14,770 nucleotides of DNA from Candidatus Aenigmatarchaeota archaeon (GCA_016187365.1 JACPJX010000040.1:1-14770); one strand, 5' to 3'; shown: positions 1 to 6,950, counted from the first letter of the stretch. Made by a program: numbers and translations. The notes: generated by a model from the letters alone, not told the origin.

Positions 1-1278
1 GCGGAAAGGGTGTGCGGACAAAAACCGGCCGGGACTGAAAAAGAAGGGTTCGATGCCGGTGCATTCATCGAAGAGGCTGTTTACACCCTGAGAGAACGGA
101 CAGGCGGCCGCGAGGCGGTTGTATACGCAAGCGGCGGAGTCGATTCGACTGTAGCAGCCATGTTAGCGAAGATGGCCGGAGTGAGGATAAAACCCGTTCA
201 TCTTGACATGGGAAACGGACGCAAAAACGAGGCGCGGCATGTGTCTTGGATGCTGTCGTCGCTGCTGGAGACCGATGTATATGTTCATGACAGGGCAGAG
301 AAATTCATTGCAGAACTTCACGGGGTTGATGACCCGGAGCAGAAGAGGAAAATTTTCTCCAGACTCTATGCGGACACAAAAGAAGAAGTCGATGGAATGC
401 TCGGGCTTTATGACGGCGCCGCCCTCATACAGGGGACAATAGCCACGGACAGGAGAGAGACCGGAAGGGAGGCCGGCAAGGGAACTGCCAGAGACTCCGG
501 TACCGTGGATACCATAAAGACGCATCATAATGTCGGCGCCGAGAGGCATTTCACAGGCCTTGTAGTGTCGCCCCTGGAGGAACTCACGAAAGAGAGGGTA
601 AGGATGGTTGCAAGGGAGATCGGAATACCTCCTGAGGTATCGGAACGCCAGCCGTTCCCCGGCCCCGGCCTCTTCGTAAGGTTTGCCACAGGATACTATA
701 TTCCTGATACATTAGTCGCAGATGAAGTCAGCGTCATTGCATCTGATGAAGGATACCGGGGCTATGCCCTTCCGAGAAAGGGCGTGGGCCTCAAGGGCGA
801 TGAAAGGGCTTTCGAGCATGCAGCTTTTCTATCAGGCGAAAGGGACTGGGAGGGCGTCAGAAGGGTGGCAAAACAGATGATAGAAGACCTCCCGATTTCG
901 CGTGTTTTGTATTTTCCGCATGAACGCGCGTTTTCCCAGATGAATTTCTGGAGCGGAGGCTATGACTTGAGCATGGAGAATCTTGACAGGCTGAGGGATG
1001 TCACGGATGTTGTCGAGCGCACCATGGACGACTTCGGCGTGCGGGCATCGCAGACGCCAGTCATAACCTTCGGCAGCAATGCCGGCTGGATAAATGTCAT
1101 AAGGGATGTCCAGTCAGAGGACTTCAGGACATGCAGGCCGCTGAAAAAGCCGGAAGAATTCCCGTGGGAATGCTATGACGAGATAGGCAAAAGGCTGAAA
1201 GAAAGGCTTGGCGACGAGGCCGGCCTGACGACTTTCGACGTCTCGGACAAGCCCGGCGGCACGACGGAATGGGAATGA
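1..1278 (+). CDS. guaA: GMP synthase, ATP-pyrophosphatase part, long (eukaryote-like) form; 5' end probably outside window
   Basis: Converts XMP to GMP with ATP and ammonia, the last step of GMP synthesis in the cytoplasm. Counting from the GTG at 10 (422 residues), the PP-loop SGGVDS is at 41-46, the TIKTHHNVG segment at 168-176, QPFPGPGL at 214-221 and the terminal KPGGTTEWE at 414-422. Archaeal GuaAb proteins are usually near 300 residues. The extra roughly 110 residues lie in the dimerization region, which looks doubled (VGLKGDERAF at 259-268, RDVQSEDF at 365-372), as recalled for human GMPS with its two dimerization subdomains. The frame stays open to the window edge. The RVCG just before the FIEEA segment resembles the linker that follows a glutaminase domain, so the gene may begin upstream as a fused two-domain enzyme. 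If not, GTG at 10 is the first usable start. It converges on the tRNA gene with a 2-bp gap. Confidence 0.9.
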   Translation, partial: AERVCGQKPAGTEKEGFDAGAFIEEAVYTLRERTGGREAVVYASGGVDSTVAAMLAKMAGVRIKPVHLDMGNGRKNEARHVSWMLSSLLETDVYVHDRAEKFIAELHGVDDPEQKRKIFSRLYADTKEEVDGMLGLYDGAALIQGTIATDRRETGREAGKGTARDSGTVDTIKTHHNVGAERHFTGLVVSPLEELTKERVRMVAREIGIPPEVSERQPFPGPGLFVRFATGYYIPDTLVADEVSVIASDEGYRGYALPRKGVGLKGDERAFEHAAFLSGERDWEGVRRVAKQMIEDLPISRVLYFPHERAFSQMNFWSGGYDLSMENLDRLRDVTDVVERTMDDFGVRASQTPVITFGSNAGWINVIRDVQSEDFRTCRPLKKPEEFPWECYDEIGKRLKERLGDEAGLTTFDVSDKPGGTTEWE

Positions 1279-1326
1279 AGCGCCGAGAGGGAGATTTGAA
1301 CTCCCGCTCCCGTTAGGGAACAAGCT

Positions 1327-1382
1327 TTCCGCTTTTCCGTGTTTCTTGTTCTTTGATCAAACTTTCTCTCCAAGAAAGTTTG
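1327..1382 (-). other. Anticodon-loop intron of tRNA-Ser, about 56 nt
   Basis: Placed at the canonical 37/38 site. The intron begins with a perfect 9-bp hairpin, CAAACTTTC/GAAAGTTTG. GGAA occurs at both junctions, so the exact cut can slide by up to four bases. With the 37/38 placement, only three of four central-helix pairs form (C-G, U-G, G-C, then a G/G mismatch). The intron is secure from the stem pairing of the exons, but its exact ends are not. Confidence 0.65.
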
Positions 1383-1405
1383 TTCCAGGCTTGCGCGTTG
1401 GACCA

Positions 1406-1436
1406 TTGAAGATCCGAAAGACTTCCTTTATGGATT
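1406..1436 (-). other. D-loop intron of tRNA-Ser, 31 nt
   Basis: The insertion fits a bulge-helix-bulge splice site. Exon GGAG pairs with intron CTTC as a 4-bp central helix with one G-U pair. Three-base bulges CTA and AAT flank it, and an intron stem (ATCC/GGAT, then AAAG/CTTT around a 5-nt loop) follows. Cutting after the second bulge base, the usual rule, restores a normal D-loop. The outer exon helix is weak, so this may be a relaxed BHB. Confidence 0.75.
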
Positions 1437-1480
1437 AGCTCCGCCATCTCGGCACATCTATAATGAAACAAATGAAGAAA

Positions 1481-1487
1481 CTATAAG
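1481..1487. promoter_or_regulatory. TATA box possibly shared by tRNA-Ser and the antiporter gene
   Basis: CTATAAG reads CTTATAG on the other strand. Its centre is about 28 bp before the antiporter ATG (1512, no Shine-Dalgarno) and about 31 bp from the tRNA 5' end (1453). It is the only good TATA-like element at the right distance for either gene. Confidence 0.5.
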
Positions 1488-1511
1488 AAACAAAACCCTA
1501 TATATGTTATC

Positions 1512-2654
1512 ATGGCGTTTGAACCGGTGTTACTCTTCCAGATAGCCCTCATACTTCTTGTAGCGAAGGTCTTCGGCGAGGTCGCTGAGAGGCTGAAGAT
1601 GTCCGCAATAGTCGGCGAGATAGTCGCCGGGCTCGCGCTTGGGCCGCTCCTGCATTTCGTGGCGCCCAATGAATTTCTGGGCCAGATAGCCAATTTCGGC
1701 ATGCTCTTCATAGCGTTCCTCATAGGCATCGGCATAAAATTTGGCGAGGGAAAGAAGGACATTGCCGACGGCTCCGCCATAGCCCTTGCCGTTTCTGCAG
1801 CGTCATTCCTGGCAGGCACGGCTGCCGGATTTTATATGTTCAATTCGATCGGGATAGGGCTTTTTGTCGGCGCCGCGATGATGGTGTCCAGCACGTCAGT
1901 CGGGATAAAGTCGCTTGCCGACGTCGGCGACATAAGGAGCAAGGCGCATGACATGATAATCATGGCAAACAAGGTTGACGACATCCTTGCGGTCATGGCG
2001 GTCTCGATCGTGTCAAGCTACATCATTTTCAGCGTCAGGAACCTCTACAACATGGCAGCCATAACGGCAGCGCTCGGCATTGCGCTGATTTTCCTTTTAA
2101 TATACGGCGCAAAGTGGCTTGCAAAAATCAGGATGGGAAGGCTAAAAGACGAAAATCTTATCCTGTCCCTGCCGCTTTCCGCCATATTCATAGCGTCATT
2201 CATCGCCGACAAAGCGGGGATTGCGAGCGTGGCCGGCGCATTCCTCGTAGGCGTTGCAATGGGCAGGATGCCGTCGGCTGAAACATCGGTGGCGCCGAAG
2301 ATGAAAATCCTGTCCTACGGATTTTTCGCCCCCCTTTTCTTCGCTTACTCTGCCGTGTTGTTCCAGGCCTCTTCAGGGGCAGTTGCAGATGCAGTCGCGA
2401 TATCGGCAGTCGTTATAATTGTTTCGTTCCTGTGCGCCACGATTGCGGGCAGGAGGCTCGGGTTCAGCAAAAAAGAATCGATGATAATAGGCGCCTCAAA
2501 GACGCCGAGGGGGGAATTTTCCGTAATAATAGCGGGCATAGCACTCGCAGGCGCCGCCATAACCGCGGATGCCTACTCATCCATAGTGCTCGCCATACTC
2601 ATCACGGCGCTTGCGGCGCCATTCATGATGAGAGCCCTTTACAGGCGAGCATGA
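1512..2654 (+). CDS. CPA2-family cation/proton antiporter (Kef/NapA type membrane protein)
   Basis: A polytopic inner-membrane protein of 380 residues with about a dozen hydrophobic segments, expected to exchange Na+ or K+ for protons. It shows the family features: an early GEIVAGLALGP segment (35-45), the small-residue SSTSV stretch (126-130) and the ion-binding pair Asp156-Asp157 in NKVDDILAV. The second Asp is the conserved proton carrier in this family, and the paired acidic residues resemble electrogenic NapA/NhaA-like exchangers more than Kef channels. There is no C-terminal TrkA-N or RCK domain, so no nucleotide gating is visible. ATG at 1512 is chosen because the TATA box at 1481 predicts a leaderless start there. 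The ion specificity cannot be told. Confidence 0.88.
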   Translation: MAFEPVLLFQIALILLVAKVFGEVAERLKMSAIVGEIVAGLALGPLLHFVAPNEFLGQIANFGMLFIAFLIGIGIKFGEGKKDIADGSAIALAVSAASFLAGTAAGFYMFNSIGIGLFVGAAMMVSSTSVGIKSLADVGDIRSKAHDMIIMANKVDDILAVMAVSIVSSYIIFSVRNLYNMAAITAALGIALIFLLIYGAKWLAKIRMGRLKDENLILSLPLSAIFIASFIADKAGIASVAGAFLVGVAMGRMPSAETSVAPKMKILSYGFFAPLFFAYSAVLFQASSGAVADAVAISAVVIIVSFLCATIAGRRLGFSKKESMIIGASKTPRGEFSVIIAGIALAGAAITADAYSSIVLAILITALAAPFMMRALYRRA

Positions 2655-2677
2655 TTTTATAAGACTTTCTTCCAACA

Positions 2678-2728
2678 TATAGTGAAACAAGTAAATAAAA
2701 AAGATATTATTTACTCGTTTCACATATA
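2678..2728. repeat. Palindromic element 1 upstream of L10e
   Basis: Arms GTGAAACAAGTAAATAA (2682-2698) and 2707-2723 pair over 17 bp with one mismatch around an 8-nt A/T centre. The 9-bp direct repeat ACATATAGT lies at both edges (2675-2683 and 2722-2730). It shares the GTGAAACAAGT arm with the palindrome before L7Ae at 9074. Confidence 0.8.
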
Positions 2729-2773
2729 GTCAGCAAAGAAACTAATATCTTAAAGTTTCTTTGCATGACTATA
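2725..2773. repeat. Palindromic element 2 upstream of L10e, CAAAGAA type
   Basis: TATAGTCA (2725-2732) pairs with TGACTATA (2766-2773), and GCAAAGAAACT (2733-2743) with AGTTTCTTTGC (2754-2764). That is 19 bp broken only by a bulged A at 2765, with loop AATATCTTAA. The loop is TATA-like and lies about 35 bp before the L10e ATG, so this may be an operator around a promoter, an RNA hairpin, or both. It has the same 49-bp length and ends as the element at 9024. Confidence 0.8.
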
Positions 2774-2786
2774 ATTGTTGATATCC

Positions 2787-3302
2787 ATGGGACTGAGACC
2801 GGGAAGATGCTACAGGAGGCACGAGAGGCCCTACACCAGGCAGAGCACAAGGGTGCCGAAGAAAGGCTACGTGAAGGGCGTGCCGCGGCCCAAGATATCC
2901 GAGTTCCAGCTGGGCACGAAAGGGAATTATACGAATTCGGTTTTTCTCGTGTCGCAGCGCGACGTCCAGATAAGGCACAATGCGCTTGAATCGGGGCGTG
3001 TCATGGCAATACAGCACATGGACAAGAACATCTCCAAGGGCGGAACATACCTTTTCAGGGTGCGCACCTATCCGCACCACGTACTGAGGGAGAACGCGCT
3101 GGCGACAGGGGCGGGCGCCGACAGGTTCCAGCAGGGCATGAGGATGAGCTTCGGCAAGCCAATAGGCACCGCCGCGAGGGTGCGCGCGGGCCAGAAGATA
3201 ATGGAAATAAAGGCCAATGGAAATGACATAAATGTCGCGAAAATGGCCCTGAAGAAAGCCAGTTACAAGATGCCGACGCCATGTAAGATTCTTGTTGCAT
3301 AG
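2787..3302 (+). CDS. rpl10e: 50S ribosomal protein L10e (uL16 family)
   Basis: Large-subunit protein of the uL16 family near the A-site tRNA elbow and the central protuberance. The 171 residues carry the family's N-terminal PGR.YR...RPYTR block, then VKGVPRPKI, VQIRHNALE, the long LRENALATGAGADR segment and FGKPIGTAARV, ending PTPCKIL. Length is normal. In-frame TTG codons lie upstream, but ATG 2787 gives the usual archaeal N-terminus (M-x-x-x-PGR). Two tandem palindromes (2678-2773) fill the space between this gene and the antiporter gene. The ABC ATPase gene follows after 14 bp and may be co-transcribed. Confidence 0.96.
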   Translation: MGLRPGRCYRRHERPYTRQSTRVPKKGYVKGVPRPKISEFQLGTKGNYTNSVFLVSQRDVQIRHNALESGRVMAIQHMDKNISKGGTYLFRVRTYPHHVLRENALATGAGADRFQQGMRMSFGKPIGTAARVRAGQKIMEIKANGNDINVAKMALKKASYKMPTPCKILVA

Positions 3303-3316
3303 TTCTTCTCATCATA

Positions 3317-4048
3317 ATGATTGAAATCAACAGTGTGACGAAGAAGTTCAAGTCATCGGGGAAGGAATTCCACGCCCTTGACAGCGTAAACTTCGGCATA
3401 AAGCGCGGCGAGATATTCGGGCTTCTCGGCCCGAACGGCGCCGGCAAGACGACCCTGATAAACATACTTACAGGACTGCTTGTGCCGGACGAAGGCACGG
3501 TAAGGATAATGGGCAAGGACGTAACGAGGCACAGGAACGACGTGCTTGAAAGGATGAATGCCGTCTCGGGCGACAGCAAATTCCACTGGCTCCTCACCTC
3601 GAAGGAAATCCTCAGGTTTTATTTCAGCGCCTACAACATCCCGAAGGAAAAAAGGGAGGAAAAAACTAGGTCACTGGCGGGCATGTTCGAGATAGAAGGC
3701 ATAATGAACAAGAAATTCGCTTGGCTTTCCACAGGAGAGCGCATGAGGCTCATACTTGCAAAATCCCTGATAAACGACCCCGAAGTGCTTCTGTTAGACG
3801 AGCCGACCCTTGGACTGGACCCGGACATAGCGATAAAGACCAGGAAGCTCATACTGGACGTCAACAGGAGGTACGGGACGACCATACTTCTCACAAGCCA
3901 CTACATGAAGGAAGTGGAGGAAATGTGCGGCAGGATAGCCTTCATACACAGGGGGAGGATAATCGACATAGGGAAGATAAAAGACATCAAGAGGCGCACG
4001 AAAAAGAAGACCCTCGAGGAATATTTCGTGGAGATGGTGAAAAAATGA
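3317..4048 (+). CDS. ABC transporter ATP-binding protein (ABC-2 / DrrA-like)
   Basis: Cytoplasmic ATPase subunit of an ABC exporter, 243 residues. Walker A GPNGAGKT is at 38-45, the signature LSTGE at 137-141 (usual LSGGQ), Walker B VLLLDEP at 157-163, the D-loop GLD at 166-168 and the H-loop His at 195. The Q-loop region (about 83-94, VSGDSKFHWLLT) has no obvious glutamine, which is unusual. The stop overlaps the permease start as ATGA (4045-4048), so the two are translationally coupled and form one transporter. Relatives export drugs, lipids or polysaccharides, or act in Na+ extrusion; the substrate cannot be told. Confidence 0.92.
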   Translation: MIEINSVTKKFKSSGKEFHALDSVNFGIKRGEIFGLLGPNGAGKTTLINILTGLLVPDEGTVRIMGKDVTRHRNDVLERMNAVSGDSKFHWLLTSKEILRFYFSAYNIPKEKREEKTRSLAGMFEIEGIMNKKFAWLSTGERMRLILAKSLINDPEVLLLDEPTLGLDPDIAIKTRKLILDVNRRYGTTILLTSHYMKEVEEMCGRIAFIHRGRIIDIGKIKDIKRRTKKKTLEEYFVEMVKK

Positions 4049-4827
4049 GGCTGTACAAGATAAGATCCATTATGCTGAGGGACATGATGATACTGAAGAA
4101 GTCCAAGATCAGGTTCATAGAGTCGTTCTATTTCCCGATAACCACGGTGCTGATATGGGGTCTGTTCTCGCTTTACTCGAAGGCGTTCTCCCTTGAGGCC
4201 GGGATGCTTGTGCTTGCCGTGAATATTTTATGGTCGTTCGCATACCTTGCGCAGAGCGTCACCAACATACTCATAATGGAGGACGTATGGAGCGACAGCT
4301 TCAAGCAGGTCATCCTCACAGGCGTGTCGCAGTTCGAGTACCTTACGGCACGCATACTGGTGTCAATACTGAATTCAGTTGCAGTGCTCGCAATAATGCT
4401 CGGAATGGCATATTACATTTTCGGCATGACAATAATAGCGGAAAACTTTGCCGGGATACTGATGCTGTCGGCCGTGACCATCACGGGCTCGATAGGGCTC
4501 GCCGTCATAATAAGCGCGATGATTATAGGGCTCGGAAGGGAGTACGCATTCCTCTCGTGGTCTGCAATGCAACTGTTCGTGTTCTTCTCCCTGCCTTTCA
4601 TACCGCTCGCGGCGGCCCCCCAGGTTCTTCAGTACATATCCCAGATTATGCCGTACACGGCCGTGTTCGAAGGCGCAAGGGCGATAGTCACGACAGGCTC
4701 CGTCCCGCCGCCGGCGCTTTACAAGGGATTCGCAATAGCCGCGGCCTACATAATCGTCTCCCTGCCCTTCTACAGGCACATATTCGAGCGCGCGCGCAGG
4801 AACGGCAACCTCGTGAGGCTGGCCTGA
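4045..4827 (+). CDS. ABC-2 type transporter permease
   Basis: Membrane partner of the preceding ATPase, 260 residues. A basic N-terminal segment is followed by six predicted membrane spans: a first hairpin near FPITTVLIWGLF, central spans around the ILVSILNSVAVLAIML and ILMLSAVTITGSIGLAVI stretches, and a last span before a basic tail. The arrangement is that of ABC-2 (DrrB/NodJ-like) permeases, including the late PYTAVFEGARAIV loop typical of the family. ATG 4045 overlaps the ATPase stop. The in-frame extension further upstream is out of frame with the ATPase and has no support as a start. Confidence 0.9.
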   Translation: MRLYKIRSIMLRDMMILKKSKIRFIESFYFPITTVLIWGLFSLYSKAFSLEAGMLVLAVNILWSFAYLAQSVTNILIMEDVWSDSFKQVILTGVSQFEYLTARILVSILNSVAVLAIMLGMAYYIFGMTIIAENFAGILMLSAVTITGSIGLAVIISAMIIGLGREYAFLSWSAMQLFVFFSLPFIPLAAAPQVLQYISQIMPYTAVFEGARAIVTTGSVPPPALYKGFAIAAAYIIVSLPFYRHIFERARRNGNLVRLA

Positions 4828-4828
4828 C

Positions 4829-4836
4829 TATAAATA
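4829..4836 (+). promoter_or_regulatory. TATA box of the 4858 orphan gene
   Basis: TATAAATA lies directly after the permease stop. Its centre is about 26 bp before ATG 4858 and no Shine-Dalgarno is present, so a leaderless transcript is expected. Confidence 0.65.
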
Positions 4837-4857
4837 TTTTTTTGAAATCTATTATCA

Positions 4858-5163
4858 ATGCCTGAAGGCGAAGGAAATCCAATTCTATTACCACGATATG
4901 CAGGATGGTGGAAGAGACTTGATGTAGCGTTTTCTCAAGGCAGCGTAAAGCCCGGAATGAAAATAAGGCCTTATTTAGACAGAAGTCGACATTATTACGG
5001 ACTGAATTACACTGATACGATAAGAAATATTCTATATGACCAATATAGCGGCAGGCCTTACATAGAGATAGAGCCGGGACGTCATTTTTACACTGAAACT
5101 TCATTCCCGTTCTACGAGGTCAGCCTTGACGGTACGGCACAGACCCGCCCGGAAGATTATTAG
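4858..5163 (+). CDS. Orphan protein, 101 aa, with LYDQYSG motif
   Basis: I do not recognise this protein. It is soluble-looking, rich in Tyr, Arg and Pro, with no signal peptide, membrane span or cysteine pairs. Residues 59-65 (LYDQYSG) resemble the LYDDFLG found in the two orphans at 7773 and 8174, suggesting a shared family. Weak similarity to the 7773 protein continues to a (M/L)DG near the C-terminus. It has its own TATA box at a leaderless distance. By eye its base and codon use (many AT-rich codons) differ from the neighbouring ABC and ribosomal genes, consistent with acquisition or fast evolution. It ends 1 bp before the convergent S2 gene. A real gene is likely because of the promoter and the uninterrupted frame; the function is unknown. 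Confidence 0.6.
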   Translation: MPEGEGNPILLPRYAGWWKRLDVAFSQGSVKPGMKIRPYLDRSRHYYGLNYTDTIRNILYDQYSGRPYIEIEPGRHFYTETSFPFYEVSLDGTAQTRPEDY

Positions 5164-5164
5164 A

Positions 5165-5740
5165 TTATTCGGCGTAGCCGAAGTCCTCCGGAGTTGCGGA
5201 AAATGACTGGCCGCGCTTCTCCGCCACCAGCTTGGCCAGGAGCCACAGGATGAGCGCCATCGACTTCTTGCCCTTGTTGTTGCACGGCAGGACGAGGTCA
5301 AGATAAGACGTCTCGTTGTACGTGCCGGCGAACCCTATTATGGGGATGCGCATCTGTATCGCCTCCCTGATGACCTGCTTGTCCATGAACGGGTCCGTGA
5401 CTATCACAATCTCTGGCTCGAAGAAGTTCCCGAAAGTCGGGTTCGTCAGCGAGCCCGGCATGAACCTGCCTATGATGGCGCGGGAGCCGGTGGTTTCGGC
5501 GAATTTTGTCACAGCGTCGTTGCAGTTGTCCTTCTTCGACACTATAAGGATGCTTTTCTTCGGCGCGATCATCGACGCGGCATAGGCGATTCTCCTGTCA
5601 AGAAGGCCGACATTCAGGACTGCCATGCCGTTCGGCCTCACCTTGTATATGAATCTTTTCATGTCGGATGTCTTCGAGGTCATCCCTATATGAACGCCTG
5701 CAGAAAGATATTTTTCCCGCGTCAGAAGGAGCTTTTTCAT
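5165..5740 (-). CDS. rps2: 30S ribosomal protein S2 (uS2)
   Basis: Small-subunit protein at the head-body junction, 191 residues. Family hallmarks are YLSAGVHIG near the N-terminus, VLNVGLLDRRI, the FMPGSLTNP motif, VTDPFMD, and IPIIGFAGTYNETSYLDLVLPCNNKGKKS, here in two adjacent blocks with the NNKGKKS end. Archaeal S2 is typically about 200 residues, so length is normal. ATG 5740 is preferred; GTG 5749, overlapping the RpoK stop as GTGA, would add three residues and cannot be excluded. It follows RpoK directly, as in the ancestral archaeal order, but this pair is detached from the L13-S9 part of the cluster at the far end of the window. Confidence 0.95.
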   Translation of the reverse strand: MKKLLLTREKYLSAGVHIGMTSKTSDMKRFIYKVRPNGMAVLNVGLLDRRIAYAASMIAPKKSILIVSKKDNCNDAVTKFAETTGSRAIIGRFMPGSLTNPTFGNFFEPEIVIVTDPFMDKQVIREAIQMRIPIIGFAGTYNETSYLDLVLPCNNKGKKSMALILWLLAKLVAEKRGQSFSATPEDFGYAE

Positions 5741-5745
5741 TCCAA

Positions 5746-5940
5746 TCACTTGAGCTTCCTGGGCAGGGACCTCTTGACCGTTATAGGAAGGACGCCCTTT
5801 TCGAACTCCATCCTGGCTATCTCCATCGGGTCGTAATGGGATGTTCTGATAAGGACAGGCGCGCCCATCGATATCTGCAGGGCGCGGGCGGATATTATCC
5901 GCGTCCTCTCAAACCTCGTCATTTCATTGTAAAAGAACAT
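5746..5940 (-). CDS. rpoK: DNA-directed RNA polymerase subunit K (Rpb6/omega)
   Basis: Small assembly subunit of archaeal RNA polymerase, 64 residues, counterpart of bacterial omega and eukaryotic Rpb6. The diagnostic core is TRFERTRIISARALQISMG followed by APVLI, then the EIARMEFEKGVLPITVKR tail. Start ATG 5940 fits a TATA-like CTATAAA centred near 5967, giving a leaderless mRNA. Met7 (5922) would give a more standard N-terminus and is the alternative. It is the first gene of an RpoK-S2 pair. Confidence 0.95.
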   Translation of the reverse strand: MFFYNEMTRFERTRIISARALQISMGAPVLIRTSHYDPMEIARMEFEKGVLPITVKRSLPRKLK

Positions 5941-5963
5941 CCGAATCCACTTCCTATATCAAG

Positions 5964-5971
5964 TTTATAGA
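5964..5971 (-). promoter_or_regulatory. TATA box for rpoK-rps2
   Basis: On the minus strand this reads CTATAAAC, centred about 27 bp before ATG 5940. A second element, CCTTATAAAG, lies further upstream (about 5977-5986) between the two minus-strand genes. Confidence 0.5.
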
Positions 5972-5998
5972 AATCTTTATAAGGATTCTAAGCCGGAC

Positions 5999-6769
5999 TC
6001 AGCCGATATACCTTACATTCTCTTCCTTCTGCTTCCCCATCTCTGCCATCATCTTCTTGTGGACTTCGTCGGTGCGGCTGATTTTTTCCTCCATTTCCAT
6101 CACGATTTTCTCGAGCTTGGAAAGGTCGAGCTTCAGGTTGAGTATCTTCACCAGGATGTGCAGGACGGCGTCGGCGGCTTTCGGGTCGGTCATGACCGGC
6201 AGGCCTACCGTCTCCCCCATGAGGCACAGCCCTTCCATTCCCTTCATTCCTGACAGGCCGAGAACAAGGCCTGACGCCCCCACGATGGTGCCTATCTGGT
6301 GCTCCCTGCCGAAGTCTATGCTCATTTTGCCGTACTTCTTTATCACCGACTTGTCCGTGACCGCGCCTATGACGCGCGGCACAGACACTTCCTTGCCCTC
6401 TGCAAAGCCGCCCATGGTTATGACTTCCTTCACCCCCAGGCCCTCTATAAAGTCCAGTATCGCCCCGGATATCTCGTAGTGGCCTTCTGACGTGACCGAC
6501 TGGCTGTCGCCCGTCAGCACCACGATATCCCTCGACTTCCCCCTGCAGTAATAGAACTCGCACCTGAGAGGCGAAGCCACGGCGTCGTCATGGAGCAGGA
6601 CAAGAGGGAGGAAATGCTGGGAGTAGAGTTCGGCAAACTTCTTCATCTTCAGTTCCGAAACAAGGTAGCCCGCGGCAACCCTGCCGACGTTGCCGATGCC
6701 GGGCAGTCCCTGTATGAATATGGGTTTCTTCAGCCTGACCTTCTCGAGAACCTTGATGTGTGTCTTCAT
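5999..6769 (-). CDS. PAC2-family protein (archaeal proteasome assembly chaperone homologue)
   Basis: 256 residues. The N-terminus has the family's IFIQGLPGIGNVGRVAA segment, followed by the alternating beta/alpha core (VVLTGDSQ, VKEVITMGGFAEG, IGTIVGASGLVLGLSGMKGMEGLCLMGET) and a helical, charged C-terminal tail that is probably coiled coil (LEKIVMEMEEKI). Family members include eukaryotic PAC2 and the archaeal PbaB/PF0015 type, linked to 20S proteasome assembly; the archaeal role is not settled. ATG 6769 is chosen over a longer frame because a TATA element at 6793-6800 predicts a leaderless start. The gene sits after Nop10, aIF2-alpha and S27e, a common archaeal order. Confidence 0.88.
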   Translation of the reverse strand: MKTHIKVLEKVRLKKPIFIQGLPGIGNVGRVAAGYLVSELKMKKFAELYSQHFLPLVLLHDDAVASPLRCEFYYCRGKSRDIVVLTGDSQSVTSEGHYEISGAILDFIEGLGVKEVITMGGFAEGKEVSVPRVIGAVTDKSVIKKYGKMSIDFGREHQIGTIVGASGLVLGLSGMKGMEGLCLMGETVGLPVMTDPKAADAVLHILVKILNLKLDLSKLEKIVMEMEEKISRTDEVHKKMMAEMGKQKEENVRYIG

Positions 6770-6792
6770 AACAATAAATTGTGTTTTTACCT

Positions 6793-6800
6793 TATATAAT
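6793..6800 (-). promoter_or_regulatory. TATA box of the PAC2-family gene
   Basis: The minus strand reads ATTATATAAGG here, about 27 bp before ATG 6769 and just after the Nop10 stop. The PAC2 gene can therefore be transcribed independently of its upstream operon. Confidence 0.55.
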
Positions 6801-6806
6801 TTAATT

Positions 6807-6950
6807 TCATCGTGCGGATTTCCTGTACCTTGCATACTTCCGCATCAGCGAGAATTTCGGGGGGTGCGGGGTTGTGGTTCCGGAGTTGCACACGCAAACG
6901 GCGGAAAGCGAATACCTGCCGCACGAAACGCATTTCCTTAAGAGGTTCAT
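6807..6950 (-). CDS. nop10: Ribosome biogenesis protein Nop10 (H/ACA RNP), 47 aa
   Basis: Core protein of the H/ACA ribonucleoprotein that pseudouridylates rRNA with Cbf5, Gar1 and L7Ae. The protein begins MNLLRKCVSCGRYSL, and its second half has the hallmark PHPPKFS followed by the basic helix KYARYRKSAR. Four cysteines are present (7, 10, 19, 21), but the second pair is C-x-C instead of the usual C-x2-C. At 47 residues it is somewhat shorter than typical archaeal Nop10. Its ATG overlaps the aIF2-alpha stop (ATGA, 6947-6950), so it is translationally coupled, and the aIF2-alpha to Nop10 order is the conserved one. Confidence 0.92.
   Translation of the reverse strand: MNLLRKCVSCGRYSLSAVCVCNSGTTTPHPPKFSLMRKYARYRKSAR

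Larger units (their letters stand above)
1281..1453 (-). tRNA. tRNA-Ser(GGA) with two introns
   Basis: Read on the minus strand, the acceptor stem GCCGAGA (1447-1453) pairs exactly with TCTCGGC (1282-1288). The discriminator is G at 1281, as expected for serine; CCA is not encoded. The T-arm is GGGAG-TTCAAAT-CTCCC. A long variable arm (TCCC-TAAC-GGGA) makes this a class II tRNA. The anticodon stem CAAGC (1389-1393) pairs with GCTTG (1321-1325) and the loop begins CTGGAA, giving anticodon GGA at 1384-1386, which reads UCC and UCU. The 173-nt gene is too long unless about 31 nt in the D-loop and 56 nt in the anticodon loop are removed. That leaves an 86-nt mature tRNA with D-loop AGCTTGGTCCAA. 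Confidence 0.93.

Noticed and set aside
2432..2662. Alternative-frame open frames overlapping the antiporter, ABC, S2 and ribosomal genes
   Set aside because: They are shadows of well-supported genes and show no family features or start signals.
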